Below are positions 1 to 14,049 of a stretch of DNA of 64,000 nucleotides, piece after piece. Origin of the DNA: Sphagnum compactum. Its lineage: Eukaryota > Bryophyta > Sphagnopsida > Sphagnales. Numbering within the stretch: position 1 is the first letter of the stretch; each line of letters opens with the position of its first letter. The translations under genes were made by a program, and so were the position numbers. The DNA is taken from assembly GCA_965153455.1 (NCBI GenBank), contig OZ234498.1:7812001-7876000 (forward strand), given 5' to 3'. Below the pieces are notes generated by a model. The model did no database searches. It was not told where the DNA came from and saw only the letters and a list, made by a program, of their open reading frames with translations.

Positions 1-80
1 TATATGTGGACTTCGTGTTCCGGACCTGGTATGTGGACCTGGTTTAGGATCTGGCATGTGGACCTGGTATTTGGACCTCG
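1..80. repeat. Short degenerate tandem array cut by window edge
   Basis: A unit close to atgtggacctggt recurs about four times between positions 4 and 80, with variants ending in ttcgtg and tttgga. The array probably continues left of the window. No coding meaning is apparent. Confidence 0.6.
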
Positions 81-1475
81 TTTTTCTTATCCATGGGAAG
101 CTTTCCTTCCTTTCTGGTGTTCTGTTTCTCGTCGGCGCTTCCGCAGTTGCTGCGACGACAGACGGACGGCTGCTGCGAAGGAAGGGAAGGAAGGAGGAGG
201 AGGAGGAGTTGCCTTTGTTCTTGTTCCCTGGCGGCACCGTCCTCTCACTCTGCTGCCAAAATCGTCGTCGTCGTCGTCGTCTCTCTCTTTCCCTGCATAC
301 ATCTTCACCGAATAGCCAACCATCAGATCTTCTGTAGGCTTTTTTTCTGGAGCTTATTTGAATTTCGCACTTCGTTGCTTGTCTTCCGCCGCTTTGGTAT
401 AGACGCGTTCAATTTGCTCCAATGGCTTTCAATTCAGATCTTTTGGTTTTGGTTTTGGTTTCTTTTCGTTAGTTTATTTTTTGTTTTTGGAGTGAGTTTG
501 AAATTATGTAGCAGCCTAGTACGATTCTGCAGCTGAATCTCTGCCACTAGAGCAACAACAGGCTGGAGTAAGAATGCAGGGGGCAGCATTATTTCGAGTC
601 AATTTTGTGGTCGCTCGCTTCTTTTCATGATGTTTTTTTTCTACGTGTCACACTCACTGTTTTTGTTGTTCTTAGGCTCGCGTCATCACAGTTTTTTTGC
701 TTGCTGGAAAATTGTTCAATAGTGAGCAATTCTCTGGAGTTTGTTGGATCCGATGAATTCGTTTTTCAGCCTCTGAGAAAATTTTGATGTCACAATCTGA
801 TGATTTTTCGCATTTTCTTTTGGGGGTAAATATTGGAGAACAAATTTGCTTTTGCCTGAAAAGCGTCTGTCTGCTTCATGTGAATTCCATGCTCACGACA
901 TTTTGCGGCATTTTCCATTTTAGATGTAGTTCAAGTGATATGCAATTGAAGAAGTTCATTTACAGGACTTGCTTGTTTACACTCTGAAATTAGCTTAGCA
1001 AATCTACCTCCATTCACATGGAACTCTGAAAGACTAGCTAAATGATGACTTATAGTAAACTTTCTGTTGTCTTCCACCATTTCTTCCTGCTCAGAGGAAT
1101 CCTCATATCGGATGCCTTTGACATGGCACAAGACTTGGTTCATTTTGAGATAAGAATGCCACATAGATTTGCTACATCATGTTTCAATTCCTGTCCAGAA
1201 ACTGTCATTCTGAGCCTTATTTCCATTGTTGCAGGATTGATCTCATGCAGGAAAATTCAACATAGTAGACAAGGCATGAAGGAGTAGCTGGTGTCTTGAA
1301 GAACGGCAGGTAGTAGAGGACTCTGCAGCTATTGCATTTGCAGCATGATAATTGCATGATAATCGGCCTTATCAAAGAAAAGAGATCACAATTTTTTGGC
1401 ACTCTGAAGATTTGCTGAAGTTGTCTCTGAAGACAAAAGGACATCAAAGCAAAGTGAAAAATCCATCCACCCATC
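81..1475 (+). promoter_or_regulatory. Upstream and 5' leader region of glycolate oxidase
   Basis: No convincing CDS is seen. The stretch from about 170 to 300 has GGA and CGT triplet runs and a CT-rich tract, as in many plant 5' UTRs, followed by AT-rich sequence. The ATG at 1476 lies about 1.2 kb downstream, so a leader intron is likely, but its boundaries cannot be fixed from sequence alone. Confidence 0.4.
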
Positions 1476-5198
<3,723 letters not shown>

Positions 5199-6119
5199 AC
5201 CGATCCAGCAATTACACAATCCATCCAGAAAGGATCAACTTTCTGTAGTAGGTCTATTGTGTCTAGTTGCAAGGTGTAATGGGTAACTTCACAAGGGGGG
5301 TACCTGCAGTCCTTCCATTCAAAGGCACTCAGGACATCTGTAGTTCCTCCATGGAAAAAATGGATTATGTGTGTTGTTAGACTATTTCTGCAATGATTAA
5401 TGGGAGGATTTAGTATTCCTGCTTCTGCAATTATCATTTCCGTCTATGCAAAATGTGAATTGACCAACCATTGGCTCACTGAACAGTTTGTTGAAGACCA
5501 GTTGATGGCAGATGACAGTGGATGCACCTGCAATTTCCAGGTGGAGAAGAATTTGATGACTATGGATCAGCCTCAAGCAGAAGGTGATGATCTGCAATAC
5601 AAAGACCTATTGCATTTGACTTGTGAATGAAATAGTCTAATCTTTTCCACAATCTTGGGTCTAAAAATGCCACTACTTTCCTCTTACACAATATAATCTA
5701 TGATGCCTTGTGCAGGCCTATTCATCATTGTATAACCCAAAAAACACATTGTATATCATAAAATGTTCTGCATGTTTGAACTTCCAATGCTCCGAAAGAA
5801 AGTTAGTAAGAAACGTCATTAATGAAGGCTTCTAGGCCTCCTTCTAGGCCTCCCAGAAGTGCTAACAATAATAAGATTGTCTTAGGAGATGAACACATTG
5901 AGGAGGACATAGGAGAATTCAATGGAATTCAATTTTTCATCCATATTCACTTTACATTTTAGATTTCTATTTTGTTGTTGTATCCTCAATTACTTACTAT
6001 AAGGGCATTTGAATTCTGTGCCCATTGAAAAAGATATGCAAGTTCAAAAAGTAATTCAAAAAATATGTTAATTAATTCCATTTTCATCCATTGTCCAACT
6101 TTTTTTCCACTTTATGACA
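5199..6119. other. 3' UTR and intergenic DNA after glycolate oxidase
   Basis: No gene is seen. Short open frames around 5400-5630 lack codon structure or family resemblance. A short direct repeat (ggcttctaggcctcc / ttctaggcctcc) occurs near 5826-5850. The 3' end of the glycolate oxidase transcript probably falls before about 5750. Confidence 0.4.
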
Positions 6120-6745
6120 GATTTGACTCCTAAACTAGTAAATCACAAAATCCTTCATTGAAAAAAAAAATCCCAAGAAACATCCAACTCAAGTCAAGTC
6201 CACAAAGTTTTTCATCCAAAGCATCCAAATCAGAGCACAATGAAGAACCTTTGGCAGGGTTTACAAAGATCCTAAAACTAGTGGATCACATTCCCTTCAC
6301 TTGAAAAAAAACATCCCAAAAACATCCAATTCAGGCACACTAAATTCTCATCCAATTCAGGACCATAAAATTTTCATCCAAAATGTCCAATTCAGGGCAC
6401 ACATCGACAAGGTTAGGATTTTCAAAGATACGAAACTAGTGCACCACTAATGTCCTTCATTGAAAAGAACATCCAATATTCAGGCCCACCCATTACTTTC
6501 ATCGAGGAGCATCCCGTTTCCAGCCATTTAAGTTTCATCCAAAACATCCAATTCAATCAAGCCCCAAAAAGTTTCATCCTAAACATCCGATATCCAGCCC
6601 CACAAGGGTATTTTTTCATCCAAAACATAGATTTCAGACCACCCATTTTTCATCCAGGGACATCCCACTTCAGGCCACAAAAGTTTCATCCAAAACATCA
6701 AATTCAAGCCCACAAGTCTCTGTTTTCATCCAAAACATTGGTAGG
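6120..6745. repeat. Degenerate tandem repeat with ttcatccaaaacatccaa core
   Basis: The core ttcatccaaaacatcc, followed by a variable aattcaggcccacaa-like tail, recurs many times with spacing of about 30 to 60 bases from about 6150 to 6735. Variants include catccaactcaag, catccaattcagg and catccgatatccag. The array ends just before the leader of the F-box gene. Confidence 0.75.
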
Positions 6746-7329
6746 GTTTTCAACTAAGCAAATACTGTTTTGTGGAAGAACAAACCTTTCCTTCTTCTTC
6801 TTCTTCTTCTTCGAGGGTGAGTTCTCCGAATTCAGAAGAAAAAAAAATTGTGCAAGAGATTCTAAAGACTGGGGGCGGATTGATCCGGATTTCGAAGAAG
6901 AAGACGGATGTTTTTCTGGAGGATTTTCTCAGATTCGAAGGAGCAAGAAATTCACACAATTCAGATTTTGAGAAGAGTTGGGGATTCTGTTTTCTTTTTT
7001 TAGGGCAAAACAATCTTTGCTTGAAATTTGAGGTACAAAGCTTTTTTTTCTTTATCAGAAGAAGGAAGCAAGGAAGCAAGGAAGAGCTTCATCTCCAGAG
7101 TATGTTTTTGTGGGTATGGGATTTGAAGGGGGGGAAGTGGTAGCAACGGGAGAAAGAATAAGAAGCAGCTTTTTGTCATTTGTTTTTGAATTGTGATGAC
7201 CAGTTTTAGTAATTCTTTCACTATTTATTCTTGTGAGAATTGTGAAGGGTATTAGTGCTGGATTTTTCTTTTGGGTATCTCAGTTTTGTTGTGTGAGAAT
7301 TTTGTGAAATTTTTTTGAGGGAATTAGTT
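6746..7329 (+). promoter_or_regulatory. Probable promoter and 5' leader of the F-box/kelch gene
   Basis: It contains a CTT-triplet tract at about 6789-6816 and GA-rich patches typical of plant 5' UTRs. No start upstream of 7330 reads into the F-box frame except a TTG at 7315. A transcription start cannot be placed by eye. Confidence 0.4.
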
Positions 7330-9479
7330 ATGGGTGCACGGGCGACTACTACCAATTTGGCTCTTGCAAATGTAAAGAATGCTGGGAAGTTGAGAACCTT
7401 GCTTGAAAAAATAAGCTTGAATGATAAGGAAGAAGGGCAGCATGTGGTGGAGGAGGAGAAGGAGGAGGAGGACCAGCAAGAAGAAGGGGAAGGAGCTAGG
7501 GTTTCAAACCCTGTTTCCAGGGCTCCGAGAAATGGCTCGGAAGAGAATTTGGGATCGTCTTCAATCCATGTCCTACCTAATGATATTCTGACTCTTATCT
7601 TTGCTCGTCTTCCTCGTGCCACATTGTCGGCCATCCGCCTTACTTGCTCCACATGGAAGCGGCTTTGTCAGCACCAAGATATCGCAGTTCTCAGACAACA
7701 GGTATCCAAAAAAATAAATTAGGGAAGACTCCTAAGTTATGCATAGCTTCTTCAGTTTCCGAGCTGCATGAATTTCCATTGCAATTGTGTTGTTTTTTTT
7801 TCCTCTCACTGTTTGCAGGTCCTCGTGGAGCATTTTTGTTCTGAAACAGAAATTGCTGCTGATCCCAAAAAACTGTGCACATATATATATTTGCATTTTG
7901 CAGATGGGTGTTGCTGAGGGTTGGATATATGTGCTAGCGGAGAAGCCTGCTGGATCATCATTCCGAGTGTTTGATCCCCAAGCCAATAAATGGAGCATGT
8001 TGCCACCAATAGCAGGTCACTCATTGCAGGAGAATTGGCAAGGGTTTGCATGTGTGGCAGTAGGTCACAAACTTATCTTGATGGGTGGACGCTACGTTGA
8101 CACCACCACTTCTATGCACCACTCCTCAGGTTCCAATTTGCCTCAAGTCTTGAGGGTTACTTCAACAATCATTCAGACTTGGGCTCTAGTTATTATCTCC
8201 CAAATGTCACCCTTGATGGGTGGGTGGGGTCCTGGCATTGTTGTGAGCTCTATCCAACACTGGATATATATAACACTAGAACATCTGAATGACCCTCCAT
8301 TGGTTTTTGGCTGCTTGACTTGTGTGACATTTGCCAGAGAGGTTCCATATGGCTGCTATATTTGATATTGAGTTTTTTTTTTCCAGAGGAAGAGTTTTTG
8401 TCTCTCTACCAGTACCATATTCTAAGTGCATCGGTTTTTGTGGAATTTTGAAAAACCAGTGCATGTGTTGCTGCTGGAGAGGAAATTGAATTTTGCAATT
8501 GGATTACTGCAGGATCTGCATGTGGGGATGTTATAGTGTATAGTGCACTAACAAATCAGTGGACAAGAGCAAGCAGTATGAAGACCCCCAGAAGCTGGTT
8601 TGCAGCAGCAGTCATAGGCACCCAAGTTTACATTGCCGGTGGACAGGGTAAAACACATTTTCTGGATTCAGCTGAGGTTTATGATTCAGAGAAAGACACG
8701 TGGCACAGCATTGCCAGCATGGGAAGTGTGAGGTCAAGCTGCCATGGGGTTGCTCTTGATGGTGAGTTTTGGGTCATTGCTGGGGAGTACAATAAGAATC
8801 ACTATGATGATGGTAATAGGAAGGGGTCTGCAGAGGTTTTTGATCCCCTCAGAGGCTCCTGGCGATTCATCCCGGATATGTGGCTTGATTCTCACAAGGT
8901 ACACACACATTCTTCTTTTGCTTCAAGCATTGGGTGGGCGTCAAACTGAATATCACAAAATTAAAAAAAGCTTATAACTTGCTTTGCTTTATAATCGCAG
9001 ACTGTAATTGAAACCTTGAAAGCCTGACTGATGCTAGACTGTCAACACCCAACAAAGCATCTGAGCTACTGGACCTTGATGTATTGTTGCACCATCACCT
9101 TCTTCTGCAGGTACCGGGACCCAACACAGTGATTGGGGGTGAGCTTGTGTTTGTGCACCTAAGCAAGCTGATGGCGTACAACAAAGACACAAATGGGTGG
9201 ATGCATTTGGGTCATGTATCGGGGGCTGATGTGTATAACCGACCTTTCTCTCGCTTTGGCTTCGCCTGCGAGAGTGTTCATAACAACTTGTACATCATAG
9301 GGGGCAAATGGGAATCGTGGCAAAATCGGAGCCGCTTTTGCGTGCAGACGCTCAACACTGTTGAGGTGTGTGATCTTCAGATCTCCAAAAGCACATCTCG
9401 ATTGCTTGGGTGGCGTGCTTGTGCCAGTATGGTTGATGGTGGTGGCATTATCACCGCCTCTGCTGTTTTGTGGTTGTAG
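7330..9479 (+). CDS. F-box/kelch-repeat protein (4 exons)
   Basis: Predicted substrate receptor of an SCF (SKP1-CUL1-F-box) ubiquitin ligase; the target cannot be deduced. Exons 7330-7701, 7904-8129, 8513-8898 and 9111-9479 are phase-consistent and give 450 aa. Residues 1-78 are a Glu-rich leader (EEEKEEEDQQEEGEG). The F-box spans about 80-122 (LPNDILTLIFARLPRATLSA... CSTWKRLCQ). Kelch blades follow, with repeats such as VYIAGGQGK, SAEVYDSEKDTW, AEVFDPLRGSW and LYIIGGKWESW. The MGVAEGWIYV junction after the F-box matches the plant F-box/kelch pattern (MAEEWVYV), which fixes exon 2 at 7904 rather than at an earlier cag near 7818. The start is the ATG at 7330. The subfamily cannot be named. Confidence 0.9.
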
Positions 9480-10715
9480 TAGTAGTAGTAGCACTCGGTT
9501 TGCCAGTTCACAAACCAAAATAAAAAATTGTTTACTTAATTCAAACCCTCGAGCTTTTCTAGAGAGTGCAGAGATGACCAAAAGACATATATACCGGGGT
9601 AGCAGAAGAGCTTTCTTGAAGGTTTGTTGGTGGTTCCTGTGAAAATTGGGAAGGAAAGGACTTGTTCAAGGAATATCACATCAGATCCGATGAGTTCACA
9701 GTTTTCCTGTGAAGAAGAAATCCTTTGTGATGGAACAAACAGTGTAACGATAGTGGAACACAATTTTTTTGCTGTCGACAAGAAAAAAAATACTGTTTCT
9801 TTCTCAATGGTTGCAATGTAAGAACAGTTGCAGGTGGTGTTTTTTTCCATATCTCAGGGCTCAGGGAGACAACTTACAAGCTTTTCACAGTTCAGGCTCT
9901 GTGATTTCTTCAATGTTTTTGGAACGTAATTGTCTGGACAACATCTCGATGCTTCAGATGCAAGAAATTTATTTGATCATTTGCATGAAGCTTGATTCTT
10001 TTGGAAGGGAAGAAGGCAATTGATCAAGAAAGCTCCAAGCTCCTGTTTTTTGTATTCTATCACTTTTGTATACCAATTTTGCCATTGGAAGAAGCTTGAT
10101 GCTATTTCGAAACAAGTTGGTTGCAATCAGCACCAGCACCAGCAATACTACATGCAGAGATAGCAAAATTTACAAGGAGAGAGCAAGGAGAGCAGTAATG
10201 TTTTGATTTTTTTCTAAAGCTGTCATGGTTGGTTGGTCAATTGGAGTCATTATATGCAAAACTTTGCTTCTTCATTCTGCCAGGAGATCAGACAAAAAAA
10301 GGAAGAATCTCCATCTTTGAATATGTATGTGTATACCACATTACCTGCAAAAGAAAAAACGCAAGAAAACAAACGGCAAGCTCTAGATCTTCTTGTCCAT
10401 TCCAGAAGAAGAGGAAGAAGAAGAAGAAGATCCTCGCTCGCTCTTTTCGTCCACAAATCTCTGAGCGGATGCTGTCCTGTCTGTCTATCTGTGACATCAT
10501 GATAACCACGAGAGATTGTTCTCTGACAAACCTGTCTTTGTGGTGGATTTTCGTTGAAGAGAGTGCGTTCCGACTGTGGTGAGATTCCTTCTTCTAACGA
10601 CTCCAGTCTCGTGATCTCTTTCTTTCTTTGTTGTCTGTCCCTTCTTGCAGCAGCAGCAGCAGACGCCTGTCGAGTGCTTTGTGCTTGTGCGTGCGTGCTT
10701 CGCAGGAATACGGCG
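9480..10715. other. F-box 3' UTR and upstream region of the HDA14-like gene
   Basis: A TAG triplet run follows the F-box stop (9477-9491). The remainder has no supportable gene. A GAA-rich tract at about 10405-10430 and CT-rich plus CAG-triplet DNA at 10610-10670 look like promoter or leader sequence of the deacetylase gene. Confidence 0.4.
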
Positions 10716-13700
10716 ATGACGGCATCGGGCGTGATGATGTCAAGGACTTCTTCAATGATGCATATCCTTCCACTCGTTCTGCAACAACAGCAGAAGACTC
10801 GTTCCTACTCTGGTACCTATTTTGCTTTCACTTCTTTCTTTCTTTCTCCCTTAGAGATCTGTGTTCTCGTTGCCGTGTTTCCGGTCCCTTTGTTTCCGGA
10901 ACGAAATCGAGGAGTCCATAGAAGGAAATCAATCATCCTGTAAGCATTTTCTGGAGTTTCTTCTTCGATAATATGAGCAAAGTAGTTTTCTCAAGTCTTG
11001 GGAAATGTTGATCGGTCCTTCTTCTGGATCTCCTCTTGTCAACGACAAGACATATCCTTCTTCATTCATTTTTTTCTGTGCAAGGGATCTTGCGCTTGGG
11101 AAGAGGTTCATCTTCAAGTGTTTGTTTCTTCTTCTATCAGCTTCCCTCCCTCTGTTTCCCCTTGGTTCTGTCTGTACTCCAGGTTCCCAGGTTTTTGTTT
11201 CTCCAATTTAGTCCCTGGTGGAGGCAACATGCTTCATATTGCTTGCTGCTGCTCTCTTGAATTTCAGCTTCTTCTCATAAATTTGCTTCTAAAACAGGAG
11301 TATCATTTGCAAGTAGAGAATCATGCATCTGCTTCTTTTAGAAGGCCATATTCTCTCATGATCATCACAATGATCAGCAATGCAAACTGATCCAGTCTGA
11401 TTGGGATCCTATTTTCTCATCAGAATTGCATCAGTCTTTAACTTCTTCCCATGTTGGTCTTTTTTGGAAGAAGCTGTTCAAGCTAATCCCGTGTTGTGGG
11501 ACATACTGCAGGGATGGTTACAAGGTATTATTTAATCTAATATTTTGTTGCAGGACATACTGCAGGGATGTGTGTAACACGCTTAATCATGACTGGGAGG
11601 ACCGGGCTGGCAGTAGCAACAGCATCAACACCATTTCAGAAACAGACTTGCCATTTGACTGTGAAATGTGAATTGGGTGACTCTGGGGTCAGCTCATTGG
11701 GTGGTGCAGGACACTTGCAGCCCACTGAGCTTCTTATGCCATTATCTCAACTAGTGGAAGCAAAAGTGCTATATTGTGCAGTTCCAGCCATGGGTCATAA
11801 CCAGGTTTGTGTACAGATTTTCCATGATTTCTCATCTGATCTTGATATTGGCATTTGATCTTGTCCTCTGGAGAACAATCTAAATGAATGAATCCATAAC
11901 TCTCTGTGGCAATTATTTGCAGGAAGGGCATCCTGAGTGCAATGCAAGAGTGCCATCAATACTTGAGGCACTGCAAAAGGGAAATCTCACACCTGAGGTA
12001 AGGTAAGGGAAGCTCATCTAGTGTCCATGTTTCTGAAGTCAGCCTTAACGCATTTTTAGGGTTTACTGACTACATGTGCTCCCAGTCTATCTTGCTCTGG
12101 GGTTACACTTGCTGCAGACACGAGGAAAGGACATTGTAAGAATAAAAGATTTCAGAGCGGCATCCAAGGATGATATAGCTGCTGTGCACACAATGGCGTA
12201 TGTCAAAGGTCTAGAAAAGGCAAGTGTCTCTCCACAATGGTTGTGCTTGCCTCTGATAAATATTACCATCACAATTTAGTAACAGAATTTCATCTCCTGA
12301 TATGCGGCTTTAGCTCAAGTCCTGAATCCTAAAACCCTCCTTATAACCCTGTGCAGGTGATGACTAGGGCTGAGGATGAAGGCATCATATTCCTCGATGG
12401 AACAGGACCAACATATGCTACACCAACAGTATGCCTTCAACCAGCTCCTGTGAAATCTGTTTCATTATAGTTGTCCTTCTTGTTGTATTTCTCGCTAACA
12501 AGTTTCTCACTTGGTTCTGGTTGCAGACATATCATGACTCAGTGCTAGCTGCAGGTGCAGGCTTTGCACTAGTTGATTCTGTGGTATTCATATCCCACTT
12601 CCTCATCCATCTGCATTGGTTTCAGCAAGCACCAATGTTTTGAAAGTACAGTTCTCTTTGAGTTTGTGTAGCATACTCTTTTGATGTGGTGGAATAAGTC
12701 CCTCAAACAATCAGGTGTAGGTGAAATATACCTTGTGTCTGCACCTGAACAACACTCTGCATATGTCCACAATGACTGTAATTCAGTGCTTCAGCTTTTC
12801 TTTACCATCTTCAGAGTGATTTGGAGAGTAGTCTGTATCCCTGAAAGACTCTAAACATATACATCTCTTGTGTTGTTAGGTGGCAGCGTCAAGAGAAACA
12901 CAGAGTCCACCAGTTGGATTTGCCCTACTGCGGCCCCCTGGGCACCATGCTGTGCCTACAGGACCCATGGGATTCTGTGTTTTTGGTAATGTGGCAGTGG
13001 CTGCTCGCTATGCACAGCGTGTCCACAAATTGCAGCGTGTCTTGATCATTGACTATGATGTGCACCATGGCAATGGCACTCATGATGCTTTCTATAATGA
13101 TCCCAATATCTTTTTCCTGTCCACACATCAAGTACTATTATCACTCTCCTTGTGTTCTTTGCTTTAATAGATTATTGTACGTGTTTGTCTGTCCTTTTTT
13201 TGTCTAGAAACTCTGCAAGGTTTCACACGATTTTCTAATCTTTCTCTCTTGAACTTTGATGTTCAAACAGAATGCCAGAGCCCACTGACAAGGAACGTAT
13301 ATGCAGGCAGGTAGCTATCCAGGAACTGGGAAGATGGAGGAAGTAGGAGAAGGGGCAGGTGAGGGTACAAGCCTGAACTTACCATTGCCTGGAGGCTCGG
13401 GGAATGAAACCATGTCTTATGTGTTTGAGGAAGTGATTGTACCTGCTGCTCAGCGCTTCAAACCTGACATAATTCTTGTTTCTGCTGGGTAGGATTTGCT
13501 TACCTATTTCATCACTGTTGTCTGTCATCTTTCTCTGTTGATCTTGCATGCTTTTTTAACCATTGTGGAATTCACTCTGAACAGTTCTAGTGATCTAGAT
13601 GGGGATGAGAAGAGCTTGTAGGGAGTGTTATATAAGTACATCCCTGTTTCTCTGTTTTTGTCTGATAGAATTTGTTCACAGGTGTATTTGTTGCATTTGT

Positions 13701-14049
13701 AAGTCCACCTTCCTCTCTTCAAATCTCAAATTATTTTGAACCTTACAGGTATGATGCACATTTTGAAGATCCTCTAGCTGGGCTGCAATTCACAACTGGA
13801 ACATACTACCAACTAGCAAAAGGCATCAAAGAGCTGGCATCTGAGCTTTGCAGAGGCCGCTGTGTCTTCTTCCTGGAGGGGGGCTATGACCTTAGATCAC
13901 TGTCCAACAGTGTGGCTGAATCTTTCCGTGCATTCCTTGGGGATGCAAGCTTATCAAGCAAGCTTGACAACCCTGCTGTGCTGTACGATGAACCAAGCAT
14001 CATAGCCAGACAGGCTATTGATAAAGTTAAGTCTCTTCATTCCCTTTAG
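10716..14049 (+). CDS. HDA14: Histone deacetylase 14-like, class II, organellar (9 exons)
   Basis: Zn-dependent lysine deacetylase of the RPD3/HDA1 superfamily, closest by eye to Arabidopsis HDA14, an organellar protein deacetylase. Exons are 10716-10812, 11554-11804, 11923-11997, 12118-12219, 12357-12428, 12527-12580, 12880-13131, 13307-13488 and 13749-14049, giving 461 aa. The first exon encodes a Ser/Met/Arg-rich peptide ending KTRSYSG that looks like a transit peptide. It joins exon 2 in phase but is less certain; the fallback start is ATG 11568 (424 aa). Catalytic signatures are present: PPGHHAVP with tandem His 239/240, [10 protein letters not shown] with Zn ligands D277 and H279, and SAGYD with D364. 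The intron after exon 4 needs a GC donor (GAAAAG|gcaagt). At the exon 7/8 junction the usual HQDGSYPGTG reads [10 protein letters not shown]. Confidence 0.9.

Noticed and set aside
7787-7903. Extra F-box gene exon starting near 7819 (VLVEHFCSETE)
   Set aside because: It leads to a stop in frame and would need a 29-base intron to join MGVAEGWIYV; direct splicing 7701 to 7904 matches the family.
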